The notes under the pieces are model-generated. The model was not told the origin of the DNA and did not search any database. It worked only from the letters and a program-made list of their open reading frames with translations. This document shows, piece after piece, positions 1-9,957 of a stretch of 64,000 nucleotides of DNA (positions are counted from its first letter, which is position 1; each line of letters begins with the position of its first letter). Origin of the DNA: Candidozyma auris (Eukaryota > Ascomycota > Pichiomycetes > Serinales > Metschnikowiaceae); contig NC_072812.1 of assembly GCF_003013715.1 (NCBI RefSeq), positions 248,001-312,000 on the forward strand, in the 5' to 3' direction. Both the position numbers and the translations under genes were made by a program.

Positions 1-221
1 GTTTGTTTGGTTTTCGCATCCACGAGTCCAGTGCAAGCGGGCCTCGTATGAAGTGGTTACGACAGTTTCCAGTTGGTGCAGAAGAGAAGAAGGAGTTTGA
101 CGAATGCGAGCTCACTATACCAGCTGATAATGACAGTGACTGCGACATCACTGCTTCTGAAGAGGGTCAAGTCGATGTCGATGTTGATGACGACAAAACG
201 ATGGCCAGTGATGGAATGTAA
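1..221 (+). CDS. 3' end of an unidentified gene (partial)
   Basis: An open frame enters from the left edge and ends at TAA 219-221, giving about 72 residues. The first part is basic and hydrophobic (around FGFRIHESS and MKWLRQFPVG). The end is an acidic tail rich in D, E and V. I do not recognise the family. The frame is open to base 3, so this is most easily read as the C-terminus of a gene that starts outside the window. A chance ORF of this length cannot be excluded. The 262 bases between it and JAC1 hold nothing I can identify. Confidence 0.4.
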   Translation, partial: LFGFRIHESSASGPRMKWLRQFPVGAEEKKEFDECELTIPADNDSDCDITASEEGQVDVDVDDDKTMASDGM

Positions 222-483
222 GATAATGCTGGTGACCCATTCCGATCCCTTTCTTAGTTTGATTATATTCTGTGGAACACAGTTCCTGACTACTGTACTA
301 TACACCTGATGAAGCTGACAAGCAAGGTGGCTATCCTTCATATTTCATCAGGACCACGGTGCTCCTTCGGCATACGCTACATAGGCCATATAGGCGCTGG
401 CTGCAACTGGCTTGGCCAGTTTCCAAATACATAAGAAACTCGTTTGGCTGAATTAATTAGTCTGCTATACGTAGAATGAGAAA

Positions 484-1203
484 TCAGTGCGTCAATAGAA
501 CAGGCTTACCTGGCTCCCACTCTTTGATGCCATTTGCGATGTTCATCCAGTACTTCAATCTGATGGTCTCTATCAAAATGGCATTCCAATGAATCGGCTC
601 CGTCCTGAACAACTTGTCCAATTTTTCCTCGCTTTCTCTAATCCTCTCATCGTTCTCAGCAGATAATGGCTCCAAATCAGCCTCGGTAGCAGCCATCTCA
701 AGTGATTCGTGTGCTTCAAGCACTGTCATGAGAAGCATCTTATAGTCTAATGAGTACTCAGAAGACTGCTCCTGGAATTTAGCGATAAGCTCTTTCGAAA
801 CCTCATCTTGTGTGATATCAAGTTTTTCTGGATGTTGAGTTCTGACGAGATAAGCTGCTCTAGTATAAGGATTTCTGATGGTTGAGTAAGCACTATTTAG
901 AAGCGAGGAGATCTGATTGTCGCTTGTGGCCTTTTCACCATTGCTATTTTGTATTGATGCAGACCCTACAATGATGTCTGGATGGTTTTCACTCTGGAGG
1001 CCCCGATGCTCCCGTCTCAATTGTCTCTCGTTGATGATGAATGAGTCCTTCGGCGGTCCTCCATTTGGAAAAGTTCTTGGGTATAGCTCGAAGTAGTTTT
1101 TCACATGTGTGGCATACTGGCGTGCTCCACCCAACATGAGTCTCAGTTGCAATGCATGGGGCCATCTAGTGAAGCGCCACATAGCAAGAAGAGTGTGTTG
1201 CAT
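484..1203 (-). CDS. JAC1: Jac1, mitochondrial J-protein co-chaperone for Fe-S cluster transfer
   Basis: The product is 239 residues. Residues 1-30 are rich in Arg, Trp and Leu without acidic residues, fitting a mitochondrial presequence. A J-domain follows, with the HPD tripeptide at H74-D76 that stimulates Hsp70 ATPase. The C-terminal half is an HscB-type helical domain that binds the scaffold Isu1. In yeast, Jac1 recruits Ssq1 to Isu1 in the matrix to release the Fe-S cluster. The NYFELYPRTFP stretch before the J-domain is typical of Jac1/HscB. ATG 1203 is used; an in-frame Met at residue 8 is an alternative start. SEC23 lies divergently across a 1.2-kb gap. Confidence 0.9.
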   Translation of the reverse strand: MQHTLLAMWRFTRWPHALQLRLMLGGARQYATHVKNYFELYPRTFPNGGPPKDSFIINERQLRREHRGLQSENHPDIIVGSASIQNSNGEKATSDNQISSLLNSAYSTIRNPYTRAAYLVRTQHPEKLDITQDEVSKELIAKFQEQSSEYSLDYKMLLMTVLEAHESLEMAATEADLEPLSAENDERIRESEEKLDKLFRTEPIHWNAILIETIRLKYWMNIANGIKEWEPGKPVLLTH

Positions 1204-2424
1204 GCGGTTTCGGTGTGCCTTCGGAATATGTGGGGGGATATCGAAGCGGTCTAAGTACAGTACGGATGAAAGCTACCAAGGGTAGCAGAAGGTGATTATG
1301 AGCAAAGTTACGGACCTGGTGTACATGCTTTATGATATAATTGTCTCTGAGATGCATTTCGTAGTCCTTCAGATTTTTTTTTTTTTTCAGTTCACCTATT
1401 GGGCTTTAATGAGCTCAGCGTAAGCTGACTGGCAATGGCAACTAGTTATAATGCACTTGTGCTTTCAATTGGTGTAGAGAGGCACACTACCATTATTACC
1501 TATTCGAAAGTCACAACACCTCTAAAGGTAGCTACTTGAATTTCACTTCCTCTCTTAAGGTATCTGCTTGATTTGTTGCTCTCTTTAATTGTGCTGTTTC
1601 GTGAGTGGACCGTTGAAATTTGAGGACCGGCTGAACTTGTACGTTCTTTTTTTTCGCAGCCAGTGTTGACCACATGAAAACTCCTTAGTTGAAACGACGA
1701 GTACATCAATAAAGTATAATTCTTTTTTGAGTGTATAAGCAGGTATTGTAAGTGGAAGTGGAGAACAAACTCAATTTTCCTTACTTGGGGTACCAGGTGA
1801 TGACTTCCTTGTAGATCCTTCGAAGTCTACGAAGCTACCCTCACCTATTATGATAGTAAATGGTGAAGCTAATCGCCCAACAATATGGTCGCAACAGTGT
1901 AGTGGATACATATCTATTGTCTAGTCCTCACTTGAAGAATTTCATATTCCTAATACGAAACGACCCCAAAGATGGCTCCATTGCACTCATTTGAAGCGGC
2001 AAAACTGGTCTCGTAGAACAAAAAAGCAGGCTGAAAGTGTGTGAATCAATTTAGAAAATGCCTAAAGACTTCATTTACTTACTTGACATTTATTGCATTG
2101 TTTACGTGCCCTTGTAATAGACGTGTCCATATATTTTGCAACCATTTCCAGAGCATATAACATAGCACCGCGAATGGTCGTGCGGTGTACACACGACCGT
2201 GTGTTGTCCTCTCACAAACGACGAGTTTTTTTCAGATCAAAATATCAAAAGAAGCTTATCGACATCAGGGAACAACAACTCACCAAATATTCGTGGCCCA
2301 ATTACCTTGTTCTGCTGTTGATTAGTTTCACATTTGACATCCATTGTTTGCTTTTAGTTCTTTTCCCCCTATATTATATCGCGTTTTCTAGCTTGTTCAT
2401 ACTTCATCCAAATCTATATACCTA
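1204..2424. other. JAC1-SEC23 divergent intergenic region
   Basis: This 1.2-kb region separates two divergent genes. It contains a homopolymeric T tract near 1373-1387 and one exact copy of the recurrent 10-mer TTTCGCAGCC (1652-1661). The short ORFs inside it (minus 1500-1709, plus 2093-2425) lack family features and have non-coding-like composition. I see no tRNA, snRNA or mobile element. Confidence 0.6.
1652..1661 (-). promoter_or_regulatory. recurrent 10-mer GGCTGCGAAA, JAC1/SEC23 copy
   Basis: Exact copy on the minus strand (TTTCGCAGCC on plus), followed on the minus strand by an A run. It lies 450 bp upstream of the JAC1 ATG and 760 bp upstream of SEC23. It belongs to the window-wide set described in the findings. 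The binding factor is unknown. Confidence 0.45.
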
Positions 2425-4668
2425 ATGGAGTTTGAGGAACAGGAAGACATCAATGGAATTCGTTTGGCATGGAACACGTTCCCTTCGACAAAAGCTGAAC
2501 TGAACAAGATTGTCGTCCCCACTGGCGTCTTGTACACGCCTTTAAAGTACAGAGAGGACTTGCCAGTGGCAGCGTACGACCCCGTGGTTTGTCACCAAAC
2601 ATCGTGTCGAGGGTTCTTGAACCCATTTGCCAAGTATGATGTCAACGGAGTGTGGATATGTCCCCTTTGCGGCACTAGAAATCCCTTACCTCCACATTAC
2701 CAAGGAATCAGTGCCGAGCATATGCCTCTCGAACTAAACCCAGCTTCCACTACCATGGAGTACATCACCTCCAAGCCAGTACAACATCCACCAATCTTTT
2801 TGTATGTGGTCGACTTGTGCCAGGATGAAGACAACCTAAATGCCTTGAAGGAGACCTTGATCGCGTCTCTTTCTTATCTTCCACCTAACGCCCTCATAGG
2901 CTTGATCACTTATGGCCAAATGGTCCAAGTGTATGACTTGGGTACGGGCATCATCAATAAATCCTACATCTTCCAAGGTAACAAGGAGTACACTGAAAGA
3001 CAAGTGGCGGACATGTTGAATAAACCAGTGCTTGCTCAACCAGGACAGCCTTCCATGCAAAATTCATTGCAGCGATTCTTCTTGCCGGTCGAGGAAATTG
3101 AACCCCAGTTCTGCGATCTCATCGATAGATTGACCACCGATCCTTGGCCAGTGGCCCATGGTGAAAGGCCCACTCGTGCTACTGGGTCTGCAATCAACGT
3201 GGCCACCTGCTTGCTTGGTAATACGTTCTCCGGCTTCGGCGCAAGGATATTTTTGTTTTCTGCCGGTGCGTCTACAAGGAATCCAGGTATGATTGTCGGG
3301 AAGAAATTGAGCGAGAACATCAGATCTCATTCCGATATCGATAAGGATAACGCAAAGCACTACAAAAAGGCGGTCAAGTTTTATGAAGGGGTGGCCGCCA
3401 AAGCTGTTAAGCACGGCCATGTCATTGACTTGTTCGGTGGTTGTTTAGATCAAGTCGGATTCCTGGAGATGAAGTCGATGTGCTCCAAGACCGGAGGTGT
3501 CTTGTTATTGTCTGATGCATTCACCACATCCATTTTCAAGCAGTCATTCCTCAAGCTCTTCAATAAAGACCAAAATGACTTCCTACTTATGGGGTTTAAT
3601 GGGACGTTAGAGATCAAGTGTTCTAGAGAATTGAAAGTCAGTGGTTTGATTGGACACGCGTCATCATTGAAGGCAAAAACTCACTATGTCTCAGAGACCG
3701 AGTTGGGTATTGGTGGCACAAACAAGTACAAAATGTGCGCCATTTCTCCACAGACCACTCATGCAATTTTTTTCGATGTGGTCAACAATCTGCCATTGCC
3801 TAATGAAGCTCAAGCTTACATGCAATTCATCACCACATATCAGCATGCCTCAGGTACTTATAGGGTAAGGGTTACCACAGTGGCAACAATCTTAACACCA
3901 GATGAGCAGCTTTTGGCCCAATCGTTTGACCAGGATGCTGCTGCAGTGTTGATGTCTCGTATCACCTTGTTCAAGTCTGAGCAGGACGATGGAGCCGATG
4001 TTTTGAGGTGGATTGACCGAATGTTGATCAAGTTGTGTCAAAAGTTTGCCGACTACAGAAAGGATGATGAAACATCGTTTAGGTTGCATCCACAATTCTC
4101 ATTTTTTCCTGGTTTTATCTATTACTTGAGAAGATCTCAGTTTTTGCAGGTGTTCAACAACTCGCCTGATGAGACAGCCTTCTATAGACATGTTTTCTTG
4201 ACAGAAAACTGCGGTAATTCGTTGATCATGATCCAGCCAACATTAACATCGTTCGGCCTCGATATTGAAGAGCCCGAGCCTGTCTTGTTGGATTCTGTTT
4301 CACTTAGGAATGACAGAATCTTGCTCTTGGATACTTTCTTCCACATTTTGATTTACCATGGACGCACAATCATGCAGTGGCGAAAAGAGGGTTATCAGAA
4401 CTTAGAGGAACATGCCGATTTTAAAGCATTGTTGGAAGAGCCTAAGCTTGAAGCGGGAGATTTGTTGATTGATAGGTTTCCATTACCGAGATTCATTGAT
4501 ACTCAAGAAGGTGGATCGCAAGCTAGGTTCTTGATGTCTAAGTTGAATCCAAGTACGTCATATAATTCTGAGCAAATCAGTAACGGAGCAATTGTCTTGA
4601 CTGATGATGTTTCCTTACAGGTTTTCATGTCGCACTTGCAGAAGTTGGTTGTGTCTGGGTCCAATTGA
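2425..4668 (+). CDS. SEC23: Sec23, GTPase-activating subunit of the COPII coat
   Basis: The product is 747 residues, close to the 768 of S. cerevisiae Sec23, and aligns along its whole length. The N-terminus ([20 protein letters not shown]) is diagnostic. A zinc finger uses C56, C61, C79 and C82. Trunk, beta-sandwich, helical and gelsolin domains follow. The C-terminus holds the conserved block around [16 protein letters not shown]. With Sec24 it forms the inner COPII coat at ER exit sites and activates GTP hydrolysis by Sar1. CTG codon 347 lies where S. cerevisiae has Ser (GMSEMK), one of the clues that CTG means Ser here. ATG 2425 starts the protein at its conserved N-terminus. Confidence 0.97.
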   Translation: MEFEEQEDINGIRLAWNTFPSTKAELNKIVVPTGVLYTPLKYREDLPVAAYDPVVCHQTSCRGFLNPFAKYDVNGVWICPLCGTRNPLPPHYQGISAEHMPLELNPASTTMEYITSKPVQHPPIFLYVVDLCQDEDNLNALKETLIASLSYLPPNALIGLITYGQMVQVYDLGTGIINKSYIFQGNKEYTERQVADMLNKPVLAQPGQPSMQNSLQRFFLPVEEIEPQFCDLIDRLTTDPWPVAHGERPTRATGSAINVATCLLGNTFSGFGARIFLFSAGASTRNPGMIVGKKLSENIRSHSDIDKDNAKHYKKAVKFYEGVAAKAVKHGHVIDLFGGCLDQVGFLEMKSMCSKTGGVLLLSDAFTTSIFKQSFLKLFNKDQNDFLLMGFNGTLEIKCSRELKVSGLIGHASSLKAKTHYVSETELGIGGTNKYKMCAISPQTTHAIFFDVVNNLPLPNEAQAYMQFITTYQHASGTYRVRVTTVATILTPDEQLLAQSFDQDAAAVLMSRITLFKSEQDDGADVLRWIDRMLIKLCQKFADYRKDDETSFRLHPQFSFFPGFIYYLRRSQFLQVFNNSPDETAFYRHVFLTENCGNSLIMIQPTLTSFGLDIEEPEPVLLDSVSLRNDRILLLDTFFHILIYHGRTIMQWRKEGYQNLEEHADFKALLEEPKLEAGDLLIDRFPLPRFIDTQEGGSQARFLMSKLNPSTSYNSEQISNGAIVLTDDVSLQVFMSHLQKLVVSGSN

Positions 4669-4878
4669 TACATCCCATGAAGAAAAAAAGAAGATTAGAA
4701 AAAAAAAGAATAGTACTCTAGCCACGGACGTCGTCTACAGGAAAGAAATAGCATATAAAAGTTATAAGTAATAAGAAATCAATTATAGCATTCATTACTA
4801 AAATGTCCCAAGTGACTGTATGCATCCCACTTTTCGGCAGTACTCAATCGCACTCGTTGATATCTTAAGCATCATCTA

Positions 4879-5966
4879 ATGTCAAACGAGGGTCAGTTGA
4901 CTGCTGGTATGTTATTTACAGGACCAACTGAATCTTACTTATATTCTAACATCTAGATGAAATTGCTTTGTACGATAGGCAGATCCGCTTATGGGGTACG
5001 GACACACAGCTTCGATTGAGGTCTGCTAAAGTATTGGTAGTGAACCTTGGAGGTGTAGGGTCTGAGACAGTCAAGAACCTCGTGCTCGGGGGTCTCAACA
5101 CCATTGAAATACTTGATGGCTCTGTTGTTAAGGAAGAGGATTTTGCAGCACAGTTCTTCTTGCCCAACGACGATAGTGTCGTTGGCGATTTGAAACTTCC
5201 TCTTATTTTACCACGCATTCAAGAACTAAATCCGAGGGTCAATCTCCTGATCAACACAACTAAGTTGGAGGACGTCCCTCTATCATATTACAAGAATTTT
5301 GACTTAGTTGTTGCCACTGAGGTGACGAAGGAGCAGATACTAGCAATAAACAAGATAACTAGAGACCACAAAATCCCACTCTTCGTTGCAGGTGAACATG
5401 GTATGTTCGGCTACATCTTCACCGACTTAATAGAGCACTCATCAACAAAAGAGCACACTGTTGGCAATCATCCGCGTCAGCCGGGCACAAAGATCAACGA
5501 GGTCAAAGAGGTGGTTAAAGTTGATTTGAAGGGAGATGGTGAAACTGAACTCGTCACAATTGTTGATAAGTTTGTTCCTTTGAGTCTGATCTTCAGCTCA
5601 AGCAAGTTACCACTTCAGCTTAGCAAGAGACAACTTAAAAGGCTAACGGGTGCGTTGCCTCTTATTCTCGCACTTTTTGAGTTCAAACGTCCTACGAATC
5701 CAGAAGAAATTATAGACACAGCACAATTGCTAGAAAAAGCTGAGCAAGTATGTGATGTTTTGGGAGTTTCACGACATGTTATCACCGAGGAGGACTTAAG
5801 GAACTTCGCTACACAATGCTATACGGAGTTTTCACCGGTTGCAGCCATCTTGGGTGGATTCTTAGCACAGGATATTATCCAATTTTTTGGCAAGAAAGAT
5901 AGTCCAATCAACAACTGTCTTATTTTTGATGGTTTGCGGTCGGAAGCCCCTATATACTTCTTATAA
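4879..5966 (+). CDS. AOS1: Aos1, SUMO-activating enzyme E1 subunit (one intron)
   Basis: The gene is join(4879..4906, 4957..5966) and encodes 345 residues, near the 347 of S. cerevisiae Aos1. The intron is 50 bp: GTATGT at 4907, branch site TTCTAAC at 4944-4950 and acceptor TAG ending 4956. Splicing yields MSNEGQLTADEIALYDRQIR, the expected start, and no in-frame ATG otherwise precedes ALYDRQIRLWG. The ThiF/Rossmann nucleotide-binding motif GGVG is at about residues 41-44. Aos1 pairs with Uba2, which carries the catalytic Cys, to adenylate SUMO (Smt3). The stop is 2 bp from that of convergent HDA3. Confidence 0.95.
4907..4956 (+). other. AOS1 intron
   Basis: A 50-bp intron starting GTATGT and ending ATCTAG. 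The branch sequence TTCTAAC leaves only six bases from the end of the branch motif to the last base of the intron. The phase and the restored protein N-terminus support it. Confidence 0.92.
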
Positions 5967-5968
5967 TA

Positions 5969-7903
5969 TCAACGATTGATGGGTGTGAGGCCCCTTCCTT
6001 TTCGACTCTTCAAATGTGAGGTATCTCTTAAGAATTTCAAAGACTTCACAAATTTCGTTTTAAGTGCCGTATTATCTTCTTTAGCTTGAGCGATTTCTTC
6101 AGCGATCGCTAGCTTGCGCTTTTTGAAGGATTCGCCCGCTTCTAACTCCGTCGTACGGGCAGCCTCGAGCTGCTTTTGTAAATCAGCGATTTTCTCACGA
6201 ACATCCTTCAACTGTTCCTCAGACAGTCTAATAGAGTTCTCACAATTCTCAATTTCACGCTTGGTGTAGCTCAATTCGTCATTCTTTGCCAGTAGCTTTT
6301 TGGCATCCTCCTTGACTTCAGTTTGCAACTGCCATATCTTTAGTTGGTTCTCCACAAACGCTCTCTTAATATCGTCATCCGGAATGCCTTTTTCTTTCAC
6401 AAAATTGTTCAACTTCTCTTTGTCGGATTCAATTTCAGCCTTATGAGCCTCCATTTCTTCCTGTCGCCTCTGAAGTTTCTTTTCGCTTACTTGTATTCTT
6501 TGCTCCACATGATCGACATCTCCAACAATGTTCGATAATGCTTGCTTCATTTCATCTAATCTTCTTCCAACCAAGTTGAGCCGTTCTTCTTTGTTGAAGT
6601 CGATATGACACTGATACTCCTCCTCGATTCTAGCAAGGTCTAAGTAACCCGCATTCAACTCAAGGATAAGCTTATGAGTAAGTATGGTTCTATCCTTACC
6701 TGATCTCTTCGATACTGCTGCGTGATTGTGGATACCACTCAAGATGTTGTAGTCGTTTTTGAGCGGATTCGTAACGTAGTCCAGTTGAAGCCTTTTCGTT
6801 TGATAGTATGTCTTTGACTTCGACGTACCATCCATAGCTGTTTCGTTTGAATCATATGGTGTATAGTGATAAACAACCTCCGTTAGAAGAGATCTCTCGA
6901 CATCAGTGGGAGAGAACTTTGGTATTTTTGGAAGCTCAGGTAATGGCCACGATGGGAACGAGCGATTATCACGACGAAAAACGTAGTCAAAGAACGTGTG
7001 TGACAAGTATGTGAGACTTTGATTATAGATGGGAAATATATCAGGCTGTAGATTTCCAATTCTGTCTCTTAAGCAAACGATGGATGAAATTAGTTTGTAA
7101 AGATAGCTTGGGTCCTCGTCCATCCCCTTATAGTGAAGTAAGCAATGCTCAATGGAGTATATTGGTATTAGTCTCACCATTACACATTCTTCACCTCTTC
7201 TGTTTTGTTGTCTCAAATTCTTGAAAAACGTGCATTCCGTGTCGACATGACCGTCCATAACAATAATGCAATCAAATTTAACGGTTTCTAGATCAGCTTC
7301 ATTTCTTGTGAGTTTCCCATCTTGAGGAATCATGTGCAACGTGAGTTGTGATCCCTTCGTGTTACCTTTCTGTATCTTAGCATTTTCTCGTTTAATGCTG
7401 TTTCCCACATATCTTTGAACAGTCTTGGAGCCCCGGCATCCAAGTAAGAGAGCCTCTATTAGATCCATCTCTCGGACGTTATTATTCATGACTAAGCCCA
7501 CATGCTTTGGTAGCGGCAGCACATTATTGGAGACCATAACATTGATAAGATCCTTCACCACGTTAAACTTTCCGCTTGTCTCGGCTAACTTCGCAGGCAA
7601 GTCTCTCATGGATAAGTTTTTTGGCATATAGTGTTGTATAAGCAAGTATGGATGCGTCGCAACAAGCATACAGTTCTCAACACATATTTGTAGCGACTTT
7701 ATGATGAGTTCCGTGGTATCATTTGTTTCACAGTATTTCAAGATGTCTGAATAGTGCAACGAGACAATTTGGTCGGTGAGCTCTTTTTGAAACTCAAACA
7801 TGGGGGTCGGCAAATTGTACACTCCAGAAGTATTAATTTCATCCAAGTGCAAGTCCACAATGGGGGGCTCAGGCACGTCGTCCAAAATACTGTGAAGATC
7901 CAT
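5969..7903 (-). CDS. HDA3: Hda3, subunit of the Hda1 histone deacetylase complex
   Basis: ATG 7903 gives 644 residues (S. cerevisiae Hda3 has 655). The frame is open 28 codons further upstream but holds no earlier ATG. The N-terminus MDLHSILDDVPEPP matches Hda3, followed by strongly conserved stretches such as FQKELTDQIVSLHYSDIL and VATHPYLLI.HYMPK. This N-terminal half is the SNF2-helicase-like DNA-binding domain of the Hda2/3 family. A long coiled coil, rich in E, K, Q and R (about residues 445-620), mediates assembly with Hda2 and Hda1. The complex deacetylates H3 and H2B and represses transcription. Confidence 0.93.
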   Translation of the reverse strand: MDLHSILDDVPEPPIVDLHLDEINTSGVYNLPTPMFEFQKELTDQIVSLHYSDILKYCETNDTTELIIKSLQICVENCMLVATHPYLLIQHYMPKNLSMRDLPAKLAETSGKFNVVKDLINVMVSNNVLPLPKHVGLVMNNNVREMDLIEALLLGCRGSKTVQRYVGNSIKRENAKIQKGNTKGSQLTLHMIPQDGKLTRNEADLETVKFDCIIVMDGHVDTECTFFKNLRQQNRRGEECVMVRLIPIYSIEHCLLHYKGMDEDPSYLYKLISSIVCLRDRIGNLQPDIFPIYNQSLTYLSHTFFDYVFRRDNRSFPSWPLPELPKIPKFSPTDVERSLLTEVVYHYTPYDSNETAMDGTSKSKTYYQTKRLQLDYVTNPLKNDYNILSGIHNHAAVSKRSGKDRTILTHKLILELNAGYLDLARIEEEYQCHIDFNKEERLNLVGRRLDEMKQALSNIVGDVDHVEQRIQVSEKKLQRRQEEMEAHKAEIESDKEKLNNFVKEKGIPDDDIKRAFVENQLKIWQLQTEVKEDAKKLLAKNDELSYTKREIENCENSIRLSEEQLKDVREKIADLQKQLEAARTTELEAGESFKKRKLAIAEEIAQAKEDNTALKTKFVKSLKFLRDTSHLKSRKGRGLTPINR

Positions 7904-8288
7904 CTTGAATTTGCGTATACTCGGAGTGTTGAAATAGTTTAAACCGTTTTTTTCGCAAACATTGTGATAAGCCAGCCTGCTATGCAAGACATACTTAAAG
8001 CGGGTGCGAGTGCTTATCAGCTAAAGGGTCCATCATGAAAAGATACAAAATAAAAAATTCGTTGGAAAAGGTAAACTTATGTAATTTTTGTCTAAAACTT
8101 ACAATCACATGATGGATCTCACTTCATATTTGCATTCCATCATAGTCTATGGTAAGTTTAAGGTTGATGGCTGCGAAAAAACGCTTAACATGAAGACACA
8201 TCTTATCAATCGAAAATCGAAGGATCTGAGTTTGAGAATATGTTGCAAGTATGCTTACCGTTTTCATGAGACATCATATCGTCATCCT
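7904..8288. other. HDA3 upstream / PRP4 downstream spacer
   Basis: This 385-bp spacer lies between two minus-strand genes. It must hold the PRP4 3' end and the HDA3 promoter. It carries one GGCTGCGAAA copy at 8169-8178. The plus ORF at 8088-8432 overlaps PRP4 in antisense and looks non-coding. Confidence 0.5.
8169..8178 (+). promoter_or_regulatory. recurrent 10-mer GGCTGCGAAA, HDA3 upstream copy
   Basis: Exact copy in the context TTGAT-motif-AAAAC, 266 bp upstream of the HDA3 ATG and 110 bp past the PRP4 stop. Read along the HDA3 strand it is TTTCGCAGCC. Confidence 0.45.
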
Positions 8289-9731
8289 CTACAATTTACA
8301 CCAGGTCTTGACTGTGCGGTCCCATCCACAACTCACAATGTACGTTCCCTGTTTCCCAATATCACAGCTCATTACCTTATCATTATGACCTTTAAGTGTC
8401 AGCACGTTTATCCAGTTATCTGCCGACCATAGTTTTACCGTCCCGTCATAAGAGCTCGTGGCTAAGAACGTTCCCGCAACGTTTAGGGTCGAAGGGTTTT
8501 CGTCACTTTCGTCTGTCACTGCAATTGCCAATGGGCCCAGATTATTTTGAAAGAATCTAACCTCGCTTACTAGCTTAGTGTGCGCTGGGATCAGAAACAA
8601 CTGGGTATCTACGTTGACACTGGTGAGCTTCCGCATATCCCATATTTTGACTGAACAATCACCACTTGCTGATGCGAGATGCTGACCGTTTGGTGACCAG
8701 TCCATAGAATATAAGCCCTGAATGTGGCCATTGAGAACAGCAATAGATCTCCCTGATCTCAAATCCCATACTCTGCCAACACCATCAAGATCACCTGTTG
8801 CTATGAGGCTCCCGTCGGGATGAATGGCACACGCATAGACCTCCTTGGAATGACCTTCTTGCTCAACAAGTTCTAGTTCTTTCTCGATATCCCAAAACTT
8901 CCACGTTTGGTCAAACGATGTGCTCGCCAAATAGTGACCGCTGGGATGGAATGCAACCTTTGGTACCCTTCTTTCACTGGCTTTGAGTTTGAGTTGAGGT
9001 TTGACAATCTCATCTTCATTATACCTCCATAGATTAACATAACCTTCTGCACCACCAGTAGCGAGAATGGTAGAGTCGGTGGGGTGCCAATCTAGAGCAC
9101 TGACTTTCTCCGTATGGTATCCACTTCCCGACTTTCCCTTCTGAGAGAGTAAATTCTCCTCGTCCCTTTTGAGAAGGTAAACGTTCCCATCCCATGACCC
9201 GCATGCGATCACCGTGTCATCGCAGTTGGCTCTCACAACCGATATTGCACGGGTATTGCCTTTAAGAACATCTGTCCCGTTCAATTCATAATCGCCTAAT
9301 GTACTGTTGATGTAACGCCTGTGTTTGAGAACTTTAAACGAATCATACGTCTTTGCCTCCTCCTTCTCTTTGTTTACTCTGGCAATCGCACGGTCTACCG
9401 AGTACTTTAGAATCTTCTTGCGAGCATCTTCTAGCTCCTCGCTGCCCGGCGTGTAAAACTCCTCATCGTCATCTTCATCTTCTGATGCCATACTCTCATC
9501 TTCAGTCTGTTCTATTTCAGCGAATTCAATGTTTGTGTGGGGTCGCTCTTGCAAAAATCGTAGTAGACGCTCTCGTCTCTCAGATGGCCCTTCTCCAAAG
9601 AATGTGATGGGTTCCCCCAATTTCCTGAGAACAGTCCTCACTTCACTATCTATTGTGGGCACATCTGTAACCTCAATGTTTCTTTTTAAGGTCCGGGGAT
9701 CGTTCACGACCGGAATTTCGTCGTTTTGCAT
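8289..9731 (-). CDS. PRP4: Prp4, WD40 protein of the U4/U6 and U4/U6.U5 snRNPs
   Basis: The product is 480 residues (S. cerevisiae Prp4 has 465). An N-terminal PRP4-type SFM motif around residues 28-60 (EVRTVLRKLGEPITFFGE) is diagnostic. An acidic linker follows, then seven WD40 repeats from about residue 165 to the end, with clear GH..WD units such as ATGDLDGVGRVWDLRSG. Prp4 binds Prp3 and the U4 snRNA 5' stem-loop in the tri-snRNP. No intron is needed. The upstream gap toward the oxygenase gene (226 bp) holds one GGCTGCGAAA copy. Confidence 0.95.
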   Translation of the reverse strand: MQNDEIPVVNDPRTLKRNIEVTDVPTIDSEVRTVLRKLGEPITFFGEGPSERRERLLRFLQERPHTNIEFAEIEQTEDESMASEDEDDDEEFYTPGSEELEDARKKILKYSVDRAIARVNKEKEEAKTYDSFKVLKHRRYINSTLGDYELNGTDVLKGNTRAISVVRANCDDTVIACGSWDGNVYLLKRDEENLLSQKGKSGSGYHTEKVSALDWHPTDSTILATGGAEGYVNLWRYNEDEIVKPQLKLKASERRVPKVAFHPSGHYLASTSFDQTWKFWDIEKELELVEQEGHSKEVYACAIHPDGSLIATGDLDGVGRVWDLRSGRSIAVLNGHIQGLYSMDWSPNGQHLASASGDCSVKIWDMRKLTSVNVDTQLFLIPAHTKLVSEVRFFQNNLGPLAIAVTDESDENPSTLNVAGTFLATSSYDGTVKLWSADNWINVLTLKGHNDKVMSCDIGKQGTYIVSCGWDRTVKTWCKL

Positions 9732-9943
9732 GAAGAATGAGTAGGCGATGGAACCTTGAACTGTTCAACAGCGGGTCAGGTCATGTGACACCATTTTCAA
9801 ATACACAATCTATCAAACACAATGATAACTTGTTTTACATATTTGGACGAGGTCAGTGCTCACATTCCAATTTCAATACTACTTTCAATACATTTGGCGC
9901 TGGTTGTGGCTTCTTGGTGTACGCTGCTGATGTCTGTATATTT

Positions 9944-9953
9944 GGCTGCGAAA
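9944..9953 (+). promoter_or_regulatory. recurrent 10-mer GGCTGCGAAA, PRP4 upstream copy
   Basis: Exact copy 213 bp upstream of the PRP4 ATG and only 5 bp beyond the stop of the minus-strand oxygenase gene. Read along the PRP4 strand it is TTTCGCAGCC. Confidence 0.45.
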
Positions 9954-9957
9954 AGTC

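Noticed and set aside
1794..1900. GTGATGA at 1797 considered as a box C of a C/D snoRNA
   Set aside because: No CTGA box D or terminal stem lies at a suitable distance.
2093..2425. 110-codon plus ORF just upstream of SEC23
   Set aside because: Composition is that of an AT-rich 5' leader, with no domain, and it ends at the SEC23 ATG. Best read as SEC23 promoter/leader.
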